Assembly (NCBI GenBank): GCA_902608845.1
Contig: CACLPR010000007.1
Location: 1 to 49,189, forward strand
From: an uncultured Pelagibacteraceae bacterium
GTDB lineage: Bacteria; Pseudomonadota; Alphaproteobacteria; Pelagibacterales; Pelagibacteraceae
Direction of reading: 5' to 3'
Length of the DNA stretch: 49,189 nt
Each line of letters begins with the position of its first letter. Position 1 is the stretch's first letter. Positions 1 to 9,608 of this stretch are shown in pieces. Under the pieces are notes generated by a model. It did not search any database and was not told the DNA's origin. It saw only the letters and a list, made by a program, of their open reading frames with translations. The translations under genes were made by a program, and so were the position numbers.

Positions 1-1
1 A

Positions 2-391
2 GAAGCTTATGCCCCCACAGATAATGTTGGTGAATTAACAGCTAGAACTAATGATGAAGGTTTTGAAACAATTTTTAGTAGTTGGTTGAAAATTTCAAAA
101 CTTAAAAAAAATGATGCTTTATTAATATTTTCTGTTGGTGGAGGAAACTTAGAAAAAAAAGTAAGTGTAAATATTATAAAAGCAATTACATTGGCAAAAA
201 AAACAAAAACTGATGTATTATCTATTGTTGGAAAAAAAGATGGCTATGCCTATAAAAATAGTAACGTTTCACTGTGTATTCCCATAATTGACAATAAATT
301 AGTAACACCTTTCTCAGAGGGATTCCAGGCAGTTGTCTGGCACTGTATTGTGAGCGACCCGAGATTAAAAAAAAATAATACAAAATGGTAG
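2..391 (+). CDS. SIS-domain sugar isomerase, GmhA-like (5' truncated by window edge)
   Basis: Open frame extends upstream of the listed ORF to the window start (EAYAPTDNVGELTARTNDEGFETIF...LLIFSVGGGN...SEGFQAVVWHCIVSDPRL); SIS-like C-terminus; followed by heptose-type epimerase and kinase/nucleotidyltransferase. Confidence 0.75.
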   Translation, partial: EAYAPTDNVGELTARTNDEGFETIFSSWLKISKLKKNDALLIFSVGGGNLEKKVSVNIIKAITLAKKTKTDVLSIVGKKDGYAYKNSNVSLCIPIIDNKLVTPFSEGFQAVVWHCIVSDPRLKKNNTKW

Positions 392-1377
392 GAAAAACTT
401 GTTTAGTGACTGGTGCTGCAGGTTTTATAGGAAGTCATATGGTCGATTTTCTTTTAAAAAAAAAATATTATGTAATCGGAATTGATAATTTATCAAATGG
501 TTCAATTAAAAATTTAAGCTTTGCAAAAAAAGATAAAAAATTTAAGTTTCTTAAAAAAGATTTTTCAAGAGTAAAAAAAAATGAAATTCCAAAAAATATC
601 CATTTTATTTTTCATTATGCAGGAATTGGAAGTGTAGTTCCTTCGATAGAAAAACCACTTAAGTATTTCCAAAATAATGCATTAAAAACCATTCAATTTT
701 TAGAATTTCTAAGAAATAATAGGATAAATTTTAAAAAGTTTGTTTATGCAGCTTCATCAAGTTGTTATGGATTGTTTAGCAAAAAAACAAATGAAAATAC
801 CAGAATATCAATTCAACACCCCTACGCTTACAGTAAGTATGTCGGTGAACAATCATGTTTATTGTGGGCCAAAATTTATAAGTTGCCAATAATTTCAATT
901 AGAATTTTTAATGCTTATGGTATTAGATTTAAAACAACAGGGGCTTATGGGTCTGTTATTGGAGTATTCTTAAGACAAAAATTATCTAATTACCCTTTAA
1001 CAATAAGTGGTAATGGAAATCAAAAAAGAGATTACATATATATAAGTGACGTAGTTAATGCATTTTTTTTAGGTGCCAAATCAAAACATGTTAATAAAAT
1101 ATACAATCTTGGATGTGGTAGACCAAATACTATTAACAAGTTATCCAAATTAATAAGTAATGAGTTTCAAAAAATCCCATATAGAAAAGGTGAGCCTTTT
1201 GCCACTCATGCAAATATTTCTAAAATTAAGAAAGATTTCAATTGGAAACCTAAAGTTTCGTTTAAAGAGGGAATGAAAATAATAGTAAATAATATTCATG
1301 AATGGAAATCTGCACCACTTTGGACTTCAAAATCAATTAAAAAATATACAAAAAATTGGACTAAATACATAAAATAA
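385..1377 (+). CDS. NAD-dependent sugar epimerase/dehydratase (extended SDR)
   Basis: N-terminal VTGAAGFIGSHMVDF Rossmann motif, YAYSK (YxxxK) catalytic motif; overlaps preceding stop. Confidence 0.85.
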   Translation: MVGKTCLVTGAAGFIGSHMVDFLLKKKYYVIGIDNLSNGSIKNLSFAKKDKKFKFLKKDFSRVKKNEIPKNIHFIFHYAGIGSVVPSIEKPLKYFQNNALKTIQFLEFLRNNRINFKKFVYAASSSCYGLFSKKTNENTRISIQHPYAYSKYVGEQSCLLWAKIYKLPIISIRIFNAYGIRFKTTGAYGSVIGVFLRQKLSNYPLTISGNGNQKRDYIYISDVVNAFFLGAKSKHVNKIYNLGCGRPNTINKLSKLISNEFQKIPYRKGEPFATHANISKIKKDFNWKPKVSFKEGMKIIVNNIHEWKSAPLWTSKSIKKYTKNWTKYIK

Positions 1378-2912
1378 TGGAATTTAATTTCAAAAGTAAA
1401 AAAATTTTAGGCGAAAATTTAGCAAAAAACTTTTTTCGTAAAATCAAAAAACAAAAAAAAATTATTCATTGTCATGGTGTTTTTGATTTGGTTCACCCAG
1501 GGCATCTTAGGCATTTTTTGTACTGTAAATCTGTAGGAGAAATTTTAGTTGTTTCATTAACTTCAGATAAATTTATAAAAAAAGGTGTATATAGACCACT
1601 AGTGCCAGAAAATTTGCGAGCAATGAATTTAGCTGCTTTAGAAATGGTAGACTATGTAATAATTAATAAAAGTAGTAGACCGTATAAATTAATAAATGAT
1701 ATTAAACCAAATTATTTTGCCAAAGGGTTAGAATATTCTCTTGAGGGTTCTGAAAAAAAAAATTTGACCTACAGAGAGAAAAGTATCGTCGAAAAATATG
1801 GTGGCAAACTAATATTTACACCTGGTGACTTTGTTAAATCCTCTTCTCAAATAATAAAAAATTATCCACCAGACCTAAAATTTGAAAAACTTAAACTATT
1901 AATGGATACTGAGAAACTGAAGTTTACAGATTTGATTAATTGTATTAAAAAATTAAAAAAATTAAAAGTAACAATTCTTGGAGATATAATAATTGATACC
2001 ATATCCAACTGTAAAGTGATTGGAGGACTACATAAAACACCAACATTAAGTGTACAAATATATGATGAAAAAAAATATTTAGGTGGTGCAGGTGTAGTTG
2101 CAGGGCATTTTAGAAGCTTAACTAACAACGTGAATTTAATATCTTTAATTGGTAATGATAAAAATGGGAAATTTGCAAAAGAGCAGTTAAATAAACTAAA
2201 AATTAATCATAATTTGTTTTATGAAAATAAAAGACCTACAGTAAATAAGAATTCACTATACGCACAAAACCATAAATTAATAAAAATAGATACAGTAAAT
2301 AATTCATATATATCCGATGATACAATTGATAAAATTGTACAAATTCTAAAACAAGATAAATCAGATATAATTGTTTTTTCAGATTTTAGGCATGGAATTT
2401 TTAATAGCAACTCACTGAAAAAAATTTTAAGTATTAAAAATTTAAAGAAAAAGTTTTTAGTTGCAGATAGTCAAGTGGCAAGTAGATGGGGAAATATATT
2501 AGATTTTAAAAATTTTGATTTAATTACTCCTACTGAAAATGAAGCGAGATTAGCTTTATTTGAACAAGATTTAGGTATTAGACCTTTGGCAACAAAGTTA
2601 CTGAAGTATTCAAATTCCAAAAATTTGATACTTAAATTAGGCGAAAGGGGCTTAATTGCATTATCACTAAAAAATAAAGGTGATTACATTACAATTGATC
2701 CATTTGTCAAAAACTTAGTCGACTCAAATGGTGCAGGTGACGCGTTACTAGCATATTCTTCAGCAAGTTTGTATAAAACAGGTTCTCTTATTAAGTCATC
2801 AATAATTGGAACTTTAGCAGCTTCCTGCAAATGTGAAATTGAAGGAAATATTCCACTAAGCATAACATTGTTAGAAAAAAAAATTAATGAGATATCAAAC
2901 TTTTTTAAATGA
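1377..2912 (+). CDS. Bifunctional nucleotidyltransferase (N-term) + PfkB/RfaE-type sugar kinase (C-term), HldE-like with inverted domain order
   Basis: HCHGVFDLVHPGHLRHF cytidylyltransferase motif at the N-terminus; VDSNGAGDALLAYSSA PfkB signature at the C-terminus. Confidence 0.85.
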   Translation: MEFNFKSKKILGENLAKNFFRKIKKQKKIIHCHGVFDLVHPGHLRHFLYCKSVGEILVVSLTSDKFIKKGVYRPLVPENLRAMNLAALEMVDYVIINKSSRPYKLINDIKPNYFAKGLEYSLEGSEKKNLTYREKSIVEKYGGKLIFTPGDFVKSSSQIIKNYPPDLKFEKLKLLMDTEKLKFTDLINCIKKLKKLKVTILGDIIIDTISNCKVIGGLHKTPTLSVQIYDEKKYLGGAGVVAGHFRSLTNNVNLISLIGNDKNGKFAKEQLNKLKINHNLFYENKRPTVNKNSLYAQNHKLIKIDTVNNSYISDDTIDKIVQILKQDKSDIIVFSDFRHGIFNSNSLKKILSIKNLKKKFLVADSQVASRWGNILDFKNFDLITPTENEARLALFEQDLGIRPLATKLLKYSNSKNLILKLGERGLIALSLKNKGDYITIDPFVKNLVDSNGAGDALLAYSSASLYKTGSLIKSSIIGTLAASCKCEIEGNIPLSITLLEKKINEISNFFK

Positions 2913-2915
2913 TGT

Positions 2916-3916
2916 TTACTTATAAATTTTATTTAAAACTTTAATATTAAAATAATTATCGTTTTTAAAAGTATTTTTGAGTTTCCCTTTTTCAAATGCG
3001 TAACAAAGTTCTTTTACTGCATCTTCAATTTTATAAAGAGGTTTAAAACCAAGTTTCCTTTTTATTTTTTCTGAGTTTATATGGTAAGATCTATTATCGT
3101 TTGATGGTGTAAATTTAAGTTTTATTTTATGTTTTATTTTTTTTCTTTTAAAATATTCTTGAACTGTCGTTTGTACAATTTTTGCAATCTGCTTCACTTT
3201 TAAATTTCTAAAACCAATATTAAAAATTTGTTTTTGAACTTTTGATTTGTCTGCTGAAATTAGCAATAAATATGCTCTGCACATATCTTTTACGTTCAAA
3301 TTTGGTCTTTTTGATTTCCCCCAAAGATTAATATTTCTTTATTATGGTAAGCATGATTAGTTAAAATATTTACAGTTAAATCTAATCTACATCTAGGCGA
3401 ATAACCGCATAGAGTAGCTGGTCGCGCAACCACAGTTGTAAAATTTTCATCTGAATATTTAAATAAAATAGGTTCACACATTCCTTTGTATTTGTTATAG
3501 TCTGTAATTGGTTTAAGTGGATGGTCCTCTTTAATATTTTTCTTTTTCGAAATGCCATATACTGAGCTTGTGGAACAATAAATAAATCTCTGTACTCCAT
3601 TTTCTTTTGCACTTTTGACCAAACTTTCAAAACAATCATAATTTATTTTCTTACTCAAGCCAGGTTTTAAATCAAAAGTTGGATCATTAGAAATACATGC
3701 TAAATGTAAAACAATATCGATATTTTTACATGCTTTGTGGAATGATTTATTATCTGTTATGTCTTTCTTTATTAAATTAAGATTTTTTCTTTTTTTGTGG
3801 TAATTTCCATATAAGAAACTATCATAAATCACTACTTTGTAATTTCTCTTTAAAAGATAATCTGTAAGAAGTGTTCCAGCATAACCACCTCCACCAGTAA
3901 TAAGTATTTTTTTCAT
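2916..3916 (-). pseudogene. NAD-dependent epimerase/dehydratase (SDR) split by one frameshift
   Basis: ORFs 3296..3916 (MKKILITGGGGYAGTLL...IFGGNQK) and 2916..3299 (NVKDMCRAYLLL...) are consecutive parts of one SDR. Adding one A to the minus-strand A5 run (plus 3308..3312) restores GGNQKRPNLNVKDM. Confidence 0.8.
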
Positions 3917-3971
3917 AAATGTTTTATACTTGTTTTCTTTGAATAATCAATTATTACAACAATAATTACTA

Positions 3972-5015
3972 ATGAAAGTATATCAAAAAAACCTTTACAA
4001 GAATCTTTTGTACATAAGAAAAGTTCAAGAGGAAATTATAAAAAGATATCACCCTGCTGATAAAATGAAATGTCCTATGCATTTTTGCATTGGACAGGAA
4101 ATAGGTCCCTCTGCTATTGAACCATTTCTTAAATCTTATGATACAATATTGTCTCATCACAGATCTCATGGCTATTTCCTTGCAAATAAAGGATCGTTAA
4201 AAGAAATGATATCCGAATTTTATGGAAAGTCGTCTGGTACTAATGGCGGATTAGCAGGATCCCAAGAATTGTCTTGTACAAAAACAAATTTTTATAGTGG
4301 AACTATACTTTCAGGTGCATTTGCAATGGCAACTGGAGATGCTTTTTCAAAAATATACAAAAAAACTAATAATTTTACTGTTACTGTAATTGGAGATGGT
4401 GGCATGGAAGAAGGTATTTGTGCCGAAACATTGAATATAGCAGTGCTTTATAACTTACCAATCCTTTTTATATGTGAGAATAATGGATATTCTACTCATA
4501 CAGGTTTAAAGCAAAGAGCAGAGTATAAAAAAGTATCTAAAAGAATAAAAGGATACAATTTGGAATCTCATATTTTCAATTCAAATGATCCAGAAAAACT
4601 TTATTTTCTTTTGAAGAAATTAACTGCTAAAATTAGAATAACAAAAAAACCAATTTTTTTAGAAATAATGACCTATAGATTTAATGGTCATGTAGGTCCA
4701 GAAGGTGATGATCATTATAATTATAGATCTAAAAAAGAAATCAATTTATGGAAAAGAAAAGATCCTATAGTCAATTATAGAAATAAACTATTAAAAAAAT
4801 TTAAAAATAAATTCATCAATTTTGAAAATAAAACAATTTCAAAATTAAATAAAGAAATTGATGATGCATTCAAATTTGCTGAAAGAAGTAAATTTCCTAA
4901 TGAGTATAAAAAATTCAATTATCAAAATACATATAGTAAAATTGTAAAAACTTTTTTTAAGAATGACATTGATTTTGAAAATGAACAAGATAGCCACAAA
5001 CCTATGCCATATTAA
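3972..5015 (+). CDS. ThDP-dependent dehydrogenase E1 alpha subunit (pyruvate/acetoin/2-oxoacid type)
   Basis: VIGDGGMEEGICAETLNIAVLYNLPILFICENNGYSTHT ThDP-binding motif; pairs with the downstream E1 beta. Confidence 0.88.
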   Translation: MKVYQKNLYKNLLYIRKVQEEIIKRYHPADKMKCPMHFCIGQEIGPSAIEPFLKSYDTILSHHRSHGYFLANKGSLKEMISEFYGKSSGTNGGLAGSQELSCTKTNFYSGTILSGAFAMATGDAFSKIYKKTNNFTVTVIGDGGMEEGICAETLNIAVLYNLPILFICENNGYSTHTGLKQRAEYKKVSKRIKGYNLESHIFNSNDPEKLYFLLKKLTAKIRITKKPIFLEIMTYRFNGHVGPEGDDHYNYRSKKEINLWKRKDPIVNYRNKLLKKFKNKFINFENKTISKLNKEIDDAFKFAERSKFPNEYKKFNYQNTYSKIVKTFFKNDIDFENEQDSHKPMPY

Positions 5016-5021
5016 AAATTA

Positions 5022-6008
5022 ATGAAAAAAAAAAGATATTTATCGTTTAGTGAATCAATTAATGAGGCTCAAATTCAGGCTATGAGGCTTGATAAAAACG
5101 TTTTTATTTTTGGTTTAGGAGTTGAGAAAACTGGACATGTTTTTAAAACTACAACAGGAATTAAAAAAAAATTTTCGAGTAAAAGAATTTTTGAAAGTCC
5201 TAATTCTGAAATGGCATTGACATTATTTGCAGCAGGTGCTGCAAATAAAGGATTAAGACCAATATTAATTCACCATAGAGTAGATTTTATGGCATATACT
5301 TTCGATCAACTAGTAAATTGGATTTCACTATGGTCATTTAAAAGCGCAGGTATGAGCTCTATGCCACTTGTAATAAGAGCAATAATTGGAAAAGGTTGGG
5401 GTCAAGGACCTCAACATGCAAAAACTTTACATTCTATGTTTTCATATTTACCTGGACTTATTACCGTAATGCCATCTTCTCCCTCCGAAGCAAAAGGATT
5501 ACTATTATCAAGTATTATGTCAAATGATCCAGTAATTTTTTTAGAATACAGAGAGTTATATAACACTAGAGAGCATGTACCTGAAAAACCTTATTTTATA
5601 AAATTAGATGAAGTAAGACATAGATTGAAAGGTAATGATATTACTATTGTGGCAATGGGTCCATCTGTTTTAAAATCAATAAAAGCCCAAAATATTTGTG
5701 GTAATAAAATAAAGTTTGATCTTTTTGATTTGAGATCTATATCAAAATTTAATTTAAATAAAATCTATGATTCATTAAAAAAAACTAAAAGATTGATATG
5801 TGTTGAAGATGGATGGAAAGAGGGGTCCATCTCTTCAGAAATAATATCTAAGGTCGCAGAGGAAGGAATAAAGCTTAAGAAACCCCCAGTTAAAATAACT
5901 TGGCCCTCAAGCCATGTTCCAATGTCATATAATCTTGAAAAAGATTTTTATTTTGATGAAAATGAAATTGTAAAATCAGCAGAAAAAATGTTAAATAAGA
6001 AAGTATAA
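5022..6008 (+). CDS. ThDP-dependent dehydrogenase E1 beta subunit (transketolase pyrimidine + C-terminal domains)
   Basis: YLSFSESINEAQIQAMRLDKNVFIFGLGV...; adjacent to E1 alpha with 6 bp spacing. Confidence 0.85.
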   Translation: MKKKRYLSFSESINEAQIQAMRLDKNVFIFGLGVEKTGHVFKTTTGIKKKFSSKRIFESPNSEMALTLFAAGAANKGLRPILIHHRVDFMAYTFDQLVNWISLWSFKSAGMSSMPLVIRAIIGKGWGQGPQHAKTLHSMFSYLPGLITVMPSSPSEAKGLLLSSIMSNDPVIFLEYRELYNTREHVPEKPYFIKLDEVRHRLKGNDITIVAMGPSVLKSIKAQNICGNKIKFDLFDLRSISKFNLNKIYDSLKKTKRLICVEDGWKEGSISSEIISKVAEEGIKLKKPPVKITWPSSHVPMSYNLEKDFYFDENEIVKSAEKMLNKKV

Positions 6009-6014
6009 GTAATT

Positions 6015-6728
6015 ATGAAGAAACTTAGTATAAACATATTTTCAGATGGTGCTGATTTGAATTTAATAAAAAACTTGAACAAAAAAAAAATTATCAGTGG
6101 TTTTACAACAAACCCATCTTTAATGTCGAAAGCAAAAATAAAAGACTATAAAGAATTTGGAAAAAAAATATCAAAAATAGTAAAAAAAAAACATCTATCT
6201 TTTGAAGTAATTTCTGATCAGCATAAAAATATAATGAGAGAGGCTAAAATAATTTCTAAATTTGGCAAAAATGCTTATGTTAAAATACCAGTTGTTAATA
6301 GTAAGGGTAAATCAAATATAAGATCAATAATTGAATGCTCTAAAATAGGAATTAATCTAAACATAACAGCAGTTTTTACATATAATCAAGTAAAATCAAT
6401 TTATAACGCAACTAACAAGAATAATTCAAAAGTTGTAATTTCAATTTTTGCTGGTCGTATTGCAGACACTGGCCGAGATCCACATGATATAATTCTCAAA
6501 TCAGTAAAATTAACCAAAAAAAATAAAAGAGTTAAAATTTTGTGGGCTAGCACTAGAGAAGTTTTAAATATATATCAAGCAAATTCTCTTGGTTGTGATA
6601 TTATCACTGCAACACCAGACATTTTAAAAAAAATGAATTTATATAACAAAAATTTACAAAAATATTCCGAAGAAACATCAAAATCTTTTTATGAGGATGC
6701 TAAAAAAGCAAATATAAAAATTTTATAA
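6015..6728 (+). CDS. Transaldolase-family protein
   Basis: INIFSDGADLNLI...GFTTNPSLM, AYVKIPVVN, NITAVFTYNQ, FAGRIADTGRDP motifs typical of transaldolase/Fsa family. Confidence 0.8.
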   Translation: MKKLSINIFSDGADLNLIKNLNKKKIISGFTTNPSLMSKAKIKDYKEFGKKISKIVKKKHLSFEVISDQHKNIMREAKIISKFGKNAYVKIPVVNSKGKSNIRSIIECSKIGINLNITAVFTYNQVKSIYNATNKNNSKVVISIFAGRIADTGRDPHDIILKSVKLTKKNKRVKILWASTREVLNIYQANSLGCDIITATPDILKKMNLYNKNLQKYSEETSKSFYEDAKKANIKIL

Positions 6729-7726
6729 TGAATAATTTTTTTCTTGATAAGCAAACCCCCTATATTATTGCTGAAATTGGAACAAATCATAATGGAAAAG
6801 TTAAAGATGCATTCAAGCTTATTAAAGCTGCAAAAGACTGCGGGTGTAATGCTGTAAAGTTTCAATCATGGGATACAACTATGCATTCAAATCTTTTTTG
6901 GAATAACAATAAAAAAGGCTTTAAAATCGATCAAAAACTCTCAATAAATATATCTTTTTTAGAGAAAATGAGAGATTTCTGCAGTAAAGTCAAAATAGAT
7001 TTTTCCTCAACTCCTTTTTCTTTTAAACAATTAGAAGAATTAGCTTCACTAAAACCAAAATTTATAAAAATAGCCTCTATGGACTTAGATAATTTTGAAT
7101 TGTTAGATCTTGCGGCTAGACAAAAGTTTCCAGTAATCGTTTCTACAGGAAATTCTAATATTCAAGAGATAACTAAAGCTTATAAGATTTTTAAAAAAAG
7201 AAAAAAAAAAGATGTTTTATTCATGCATTGTGTAAGTTTATATCCCCCAAAATATAGCGAGTTTAATTTAAGAAATATTTTAACACTTCAAAAAAAAGTT
7301 CCTTATCCGATTGGATATTCAGATCATTCAGAGGGTACAATGGCACCAATTTTGGCCACAAATATGGGAGTTAAGTTTATTGAAAAACATTTTACATTGA
7401 ATAAAAAACAAAAAGGTCCAGATCATTTTTTTGCAGCAGATACAAATGATATGAAGCAATTAGTTAAAGATGTAAATAATGTAAATATTGCTTTAGGAAG
7501 TTTTAAAAGAGGAATAAATAAAAGAGAATTAATATCAAAAAAAAGAATGAGAAGATCTGCTTATGCTGTGCAAGATCTAAAAAGAGGAGAAAAACTAAAA
7601 AGAGAACACTTTGTGATGCAAAGACCAGGGATTGGTCTTAATTTAGAACAAATAACAAAATTAATTGGAAAAAAATTAAGCAAAAAATTAAGTAAAGACT
7701 CAATCATATATAGATCAAATTTTTAA
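6728..7726 (+). CDS. NeuB/LegI/PseI-like nonulosonate (sialic acid) synthase with C-terminal SAF-like domain
   Basis: YIIAEIGTNHNGKVKDAFKLIKAAKDCGCNAVKFQ; GYSDHSEG; FIEKHFTLNK. Confidence 0.9.
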   Translation: MNNFFLDKQTPYIIAEIGTNHNGKVKDAFKLIKAAKDCGCNAVKFQSWDTTMHSNLFWNNNKKGFKIDQKLSINISFLEKMRDFCSKVKIDFSSTPFSFKQLEELASLKPKFIKIASMDLDNFELLDLAARQKFPVIVSTGNSNIQEITKAYKIFKKRKKKDVLFMHCVSLYPPKYSEFNLRNILTLQKKVPYPIGYSDHSEGTMAPILATNMGVKFIEKHFTLNKKQKGPDHFFAADTNDMKQLVKDVNNVNIALGSFKRGINKRELISKKRMRRSAYAVQDLKRGEKLKREHFVMQRPGIGLNLEQITKLIGKKLSKKLSKDSIIYRSNF

Positions 7727-8403
7727 ATCATTAATTTTTTTGCAAACTTAAAATCTTTAAAGTTATCAATATCAACTGAGTTTTCAGGAGGTGTTATATA
7801 TCCATATGATTTGTCAGTGTAATAACTTTTTGTTTTTTGTAAGCTTTTAAAGTTGAGTACATAAATACTTCCGTTTCCACTGTAGGATGAATTTAAGGAT
7901 TGTCTATTTTTAACTGAATTTTCTATATTTTTATATCTAATAATTTTTTTATTTTTATTTAATTTAAATAAGTATTCTAAAGGTTTATTTTCACTAACAG
8001 AAATTACTACTTTTGCTTTTTTTTTAAAAAATAACTTAATACTTTTGTCTATATCTCTTGGATTTCTTAAAGGAGATGTGGGTAGTAGAACACAAAAATT
8101 CTTTATTTTTCTTTTTATTCTTTGTTTTAGATTATTTATACAATCTAAATATACATCTATTGCAGACGAATTACTCTTGGCTAATGCATTATTTCTTTTA
8201 TAGATTAAAATTTTCTTTGAATTATATTTTTTGGCAATTTTCAGAACTCTATCATCGTTAGAATTTATAATAATATTTGTTATTATTTTTGAGCTTAATG
8301 CGTGATCAATTGTATAAGAGATCAAGGGTTTATTAGATATTTTTTTAATATTCTTATTTTTAAGACCTTTTGAACCTTTTCTAGCTGGAATTATACAGAT
8401 CAA
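7723..8403 (-). CDS. CMP-nonulosonate synthetase (NeuA/LegF/PseF-like acylneuraminate cytidylyltransferase)
   Basis: MICIIPARKGSKGLKNKNIKKISNKPLISYTIDHAL motif. Confidence 0.9.
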   Translation of the reverse strand: MICIIPARKGSKGLKNKNIKKISNKPLISYTIDHALSSKIITNIIINSNDDRVLKIAKKYNSKKILIYKRNNALAKSNSSAIDVYLDCINNLKQRIKRKIKNFCVLLPTSPLRNPRDIDKSIKLFFKKKAKVVISVSENKPLEYLFKLNKNKKIIRYKNIENSVKNRQSLNSSYSGNGSIYVLNFKSLQKTKSYYTDKSYGYITPPENSVDIDNFKDFKFAKKLMI

Positions 8404-8404
8404 A

Positions 8405-8644
8405 CTAAAATTCTACTTTATATTTTTGAAGTATATCTCTTCCTTTTTTATATGAGCTAAAATCTACGATATCATCTGTTTCGATTGATATTTTAAATTT
8501 TTCTTCGAGTGCAGCAATAAGAGTCATATGTCCAATAGAATCCCATTCTTCAACACCATTGTATTCAAGTTTATCATTACACAAACTTTCGCTAATTCCC
8601 AATGATTCTGAAAATATTTCAGAATATGTTTTAAGATTGCTCAT
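8405..8644 (-). CDS. Acyl carrier protein
   Basis: 79 aa with EEWDSIGHMTLIAALEEKFKISIETDDI (DSIxHM phosphopantetheine Ser motif). Confidence 0.88.
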   Translation of the reverse strand: MSNLKTYSEIFSESLGISESLCNDKLEYNGVEEWDSIGHMTLIAALEEKFKISIETDDIVDFSSYKKGRDILQKYKVEF

Positions 8645-9608
8645 AATATTTAAGAATTTTATTACTTATATCTCCAGATTTTAGTTTGTAAACACCTTTA
8701 AGATACTCATAATTACCTCCTGAACTATAGAAATCATTTATGCCTATTTTCACAAGAGGTGGTTTATTTTTTAACTCAGACATTTCTTCTGCAATAGAAC
8801 TAGAAAGACCACCAATAACATTATGCTCCTCTACAGATACTATCAATTTCTTATTTAAAAAAATTTCGTTTAATTTTTTCTTATCTAATGGTTTAATCGT
8901 ATGCATATTTATTACCTCTGTAGAAATTCCCTTAGCTTCTAAAAAATTCGCTGCATCCAAACATTCAGCAATAATTGATCCGTTTGAAACTATTGAAATA
9001 TCTGATCCATTTTTTAAGGTAATAGACTCACCTATTTTAAAATCATAATCCTCATTATAAATTTGTCTCATATTTGATGAGCCTGTAAGCCTAATGTACA
9101 CTGATCTATTATGATTTATCGAGGCCTCAGTTGCCTTAATAACTTCTGTTGGATCAGCAGGACAGACTATTGAAATATTGGGAATAGATCTTAATAGTGC
9201 AACATCCTCAATTGAACAATGTGTGAATCCAAGAGGTCCCAAAACCAATCCACTTGCTAAACCTACCATAATAACTTTTATTTTCATGTAACCCAGCATA
9301 ACCTTTATCTGTTCTGAGCATCTTAGTGTTTGGAAAGGTGAAAAAGTTGTTGTAATTATTCTATGTCCTTCACTTGCGAGTCCAGCGGCAATACCAATCA
9401 TATTTTGTTCAGCAATACCAACGTCTACATAATTATCTTTAAAATTTTTTCTAAATCTATCCAATCCAGCGGAAGTTGATACATCAGCTGTAATGACAAT
9501 TAAATCTTTGTGTTTCTTAATTATTTCCATCATACCTAAACCAAATACAGCCCTTTGACCTAGTTTAGACCATAGTTTAAAACTATTCGTATTGTAAAAT
9601 TTATTCAT
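8631..9608 (-). CDS. Transketolase C-terminal subunit (split transketolase, copy 1)
   Basis: VDVGIAEQNMIGIAAGLASEGH transketolase/E1beta motif; overlaps the TK N-subunit. Confidence 0.88.
   Translation of the reverse strand: MNKFYNTNSFKLWSKLGQRAVFGLGMMEIIKKHKDLIVITADVSTSAGLDRFRKNFKDNYVDVGIAEQNMIGIAAGLASEGHRIITTTFSPFQTLRCSEQIKVMLGYMKIKVIMVGLASGLVLGPLGFTHCSIEDVALLRSIPNISIVCPADPTEVIKATEASINHNRSVYIRLTGSSNMRQIYNEDYDFKIGESITLKNGSDISIVSNGSIIAECLDAANFLEAKGISTEVINMHTIKPLDKKKLNEIFLNKKLIVSVEEHNVIGGLSSSIAEEMSELKNKPPLVKIGINDFYSSGGNYEYLKGVYKLKSGDISNKILKYYEQS

Noticed and set aside
1862-2410. Minus-strand ORFs 1862..2128 and 2219..2410
   Set aside because: Antisense within the HldE-like kinase domain, no recognisable motifs.
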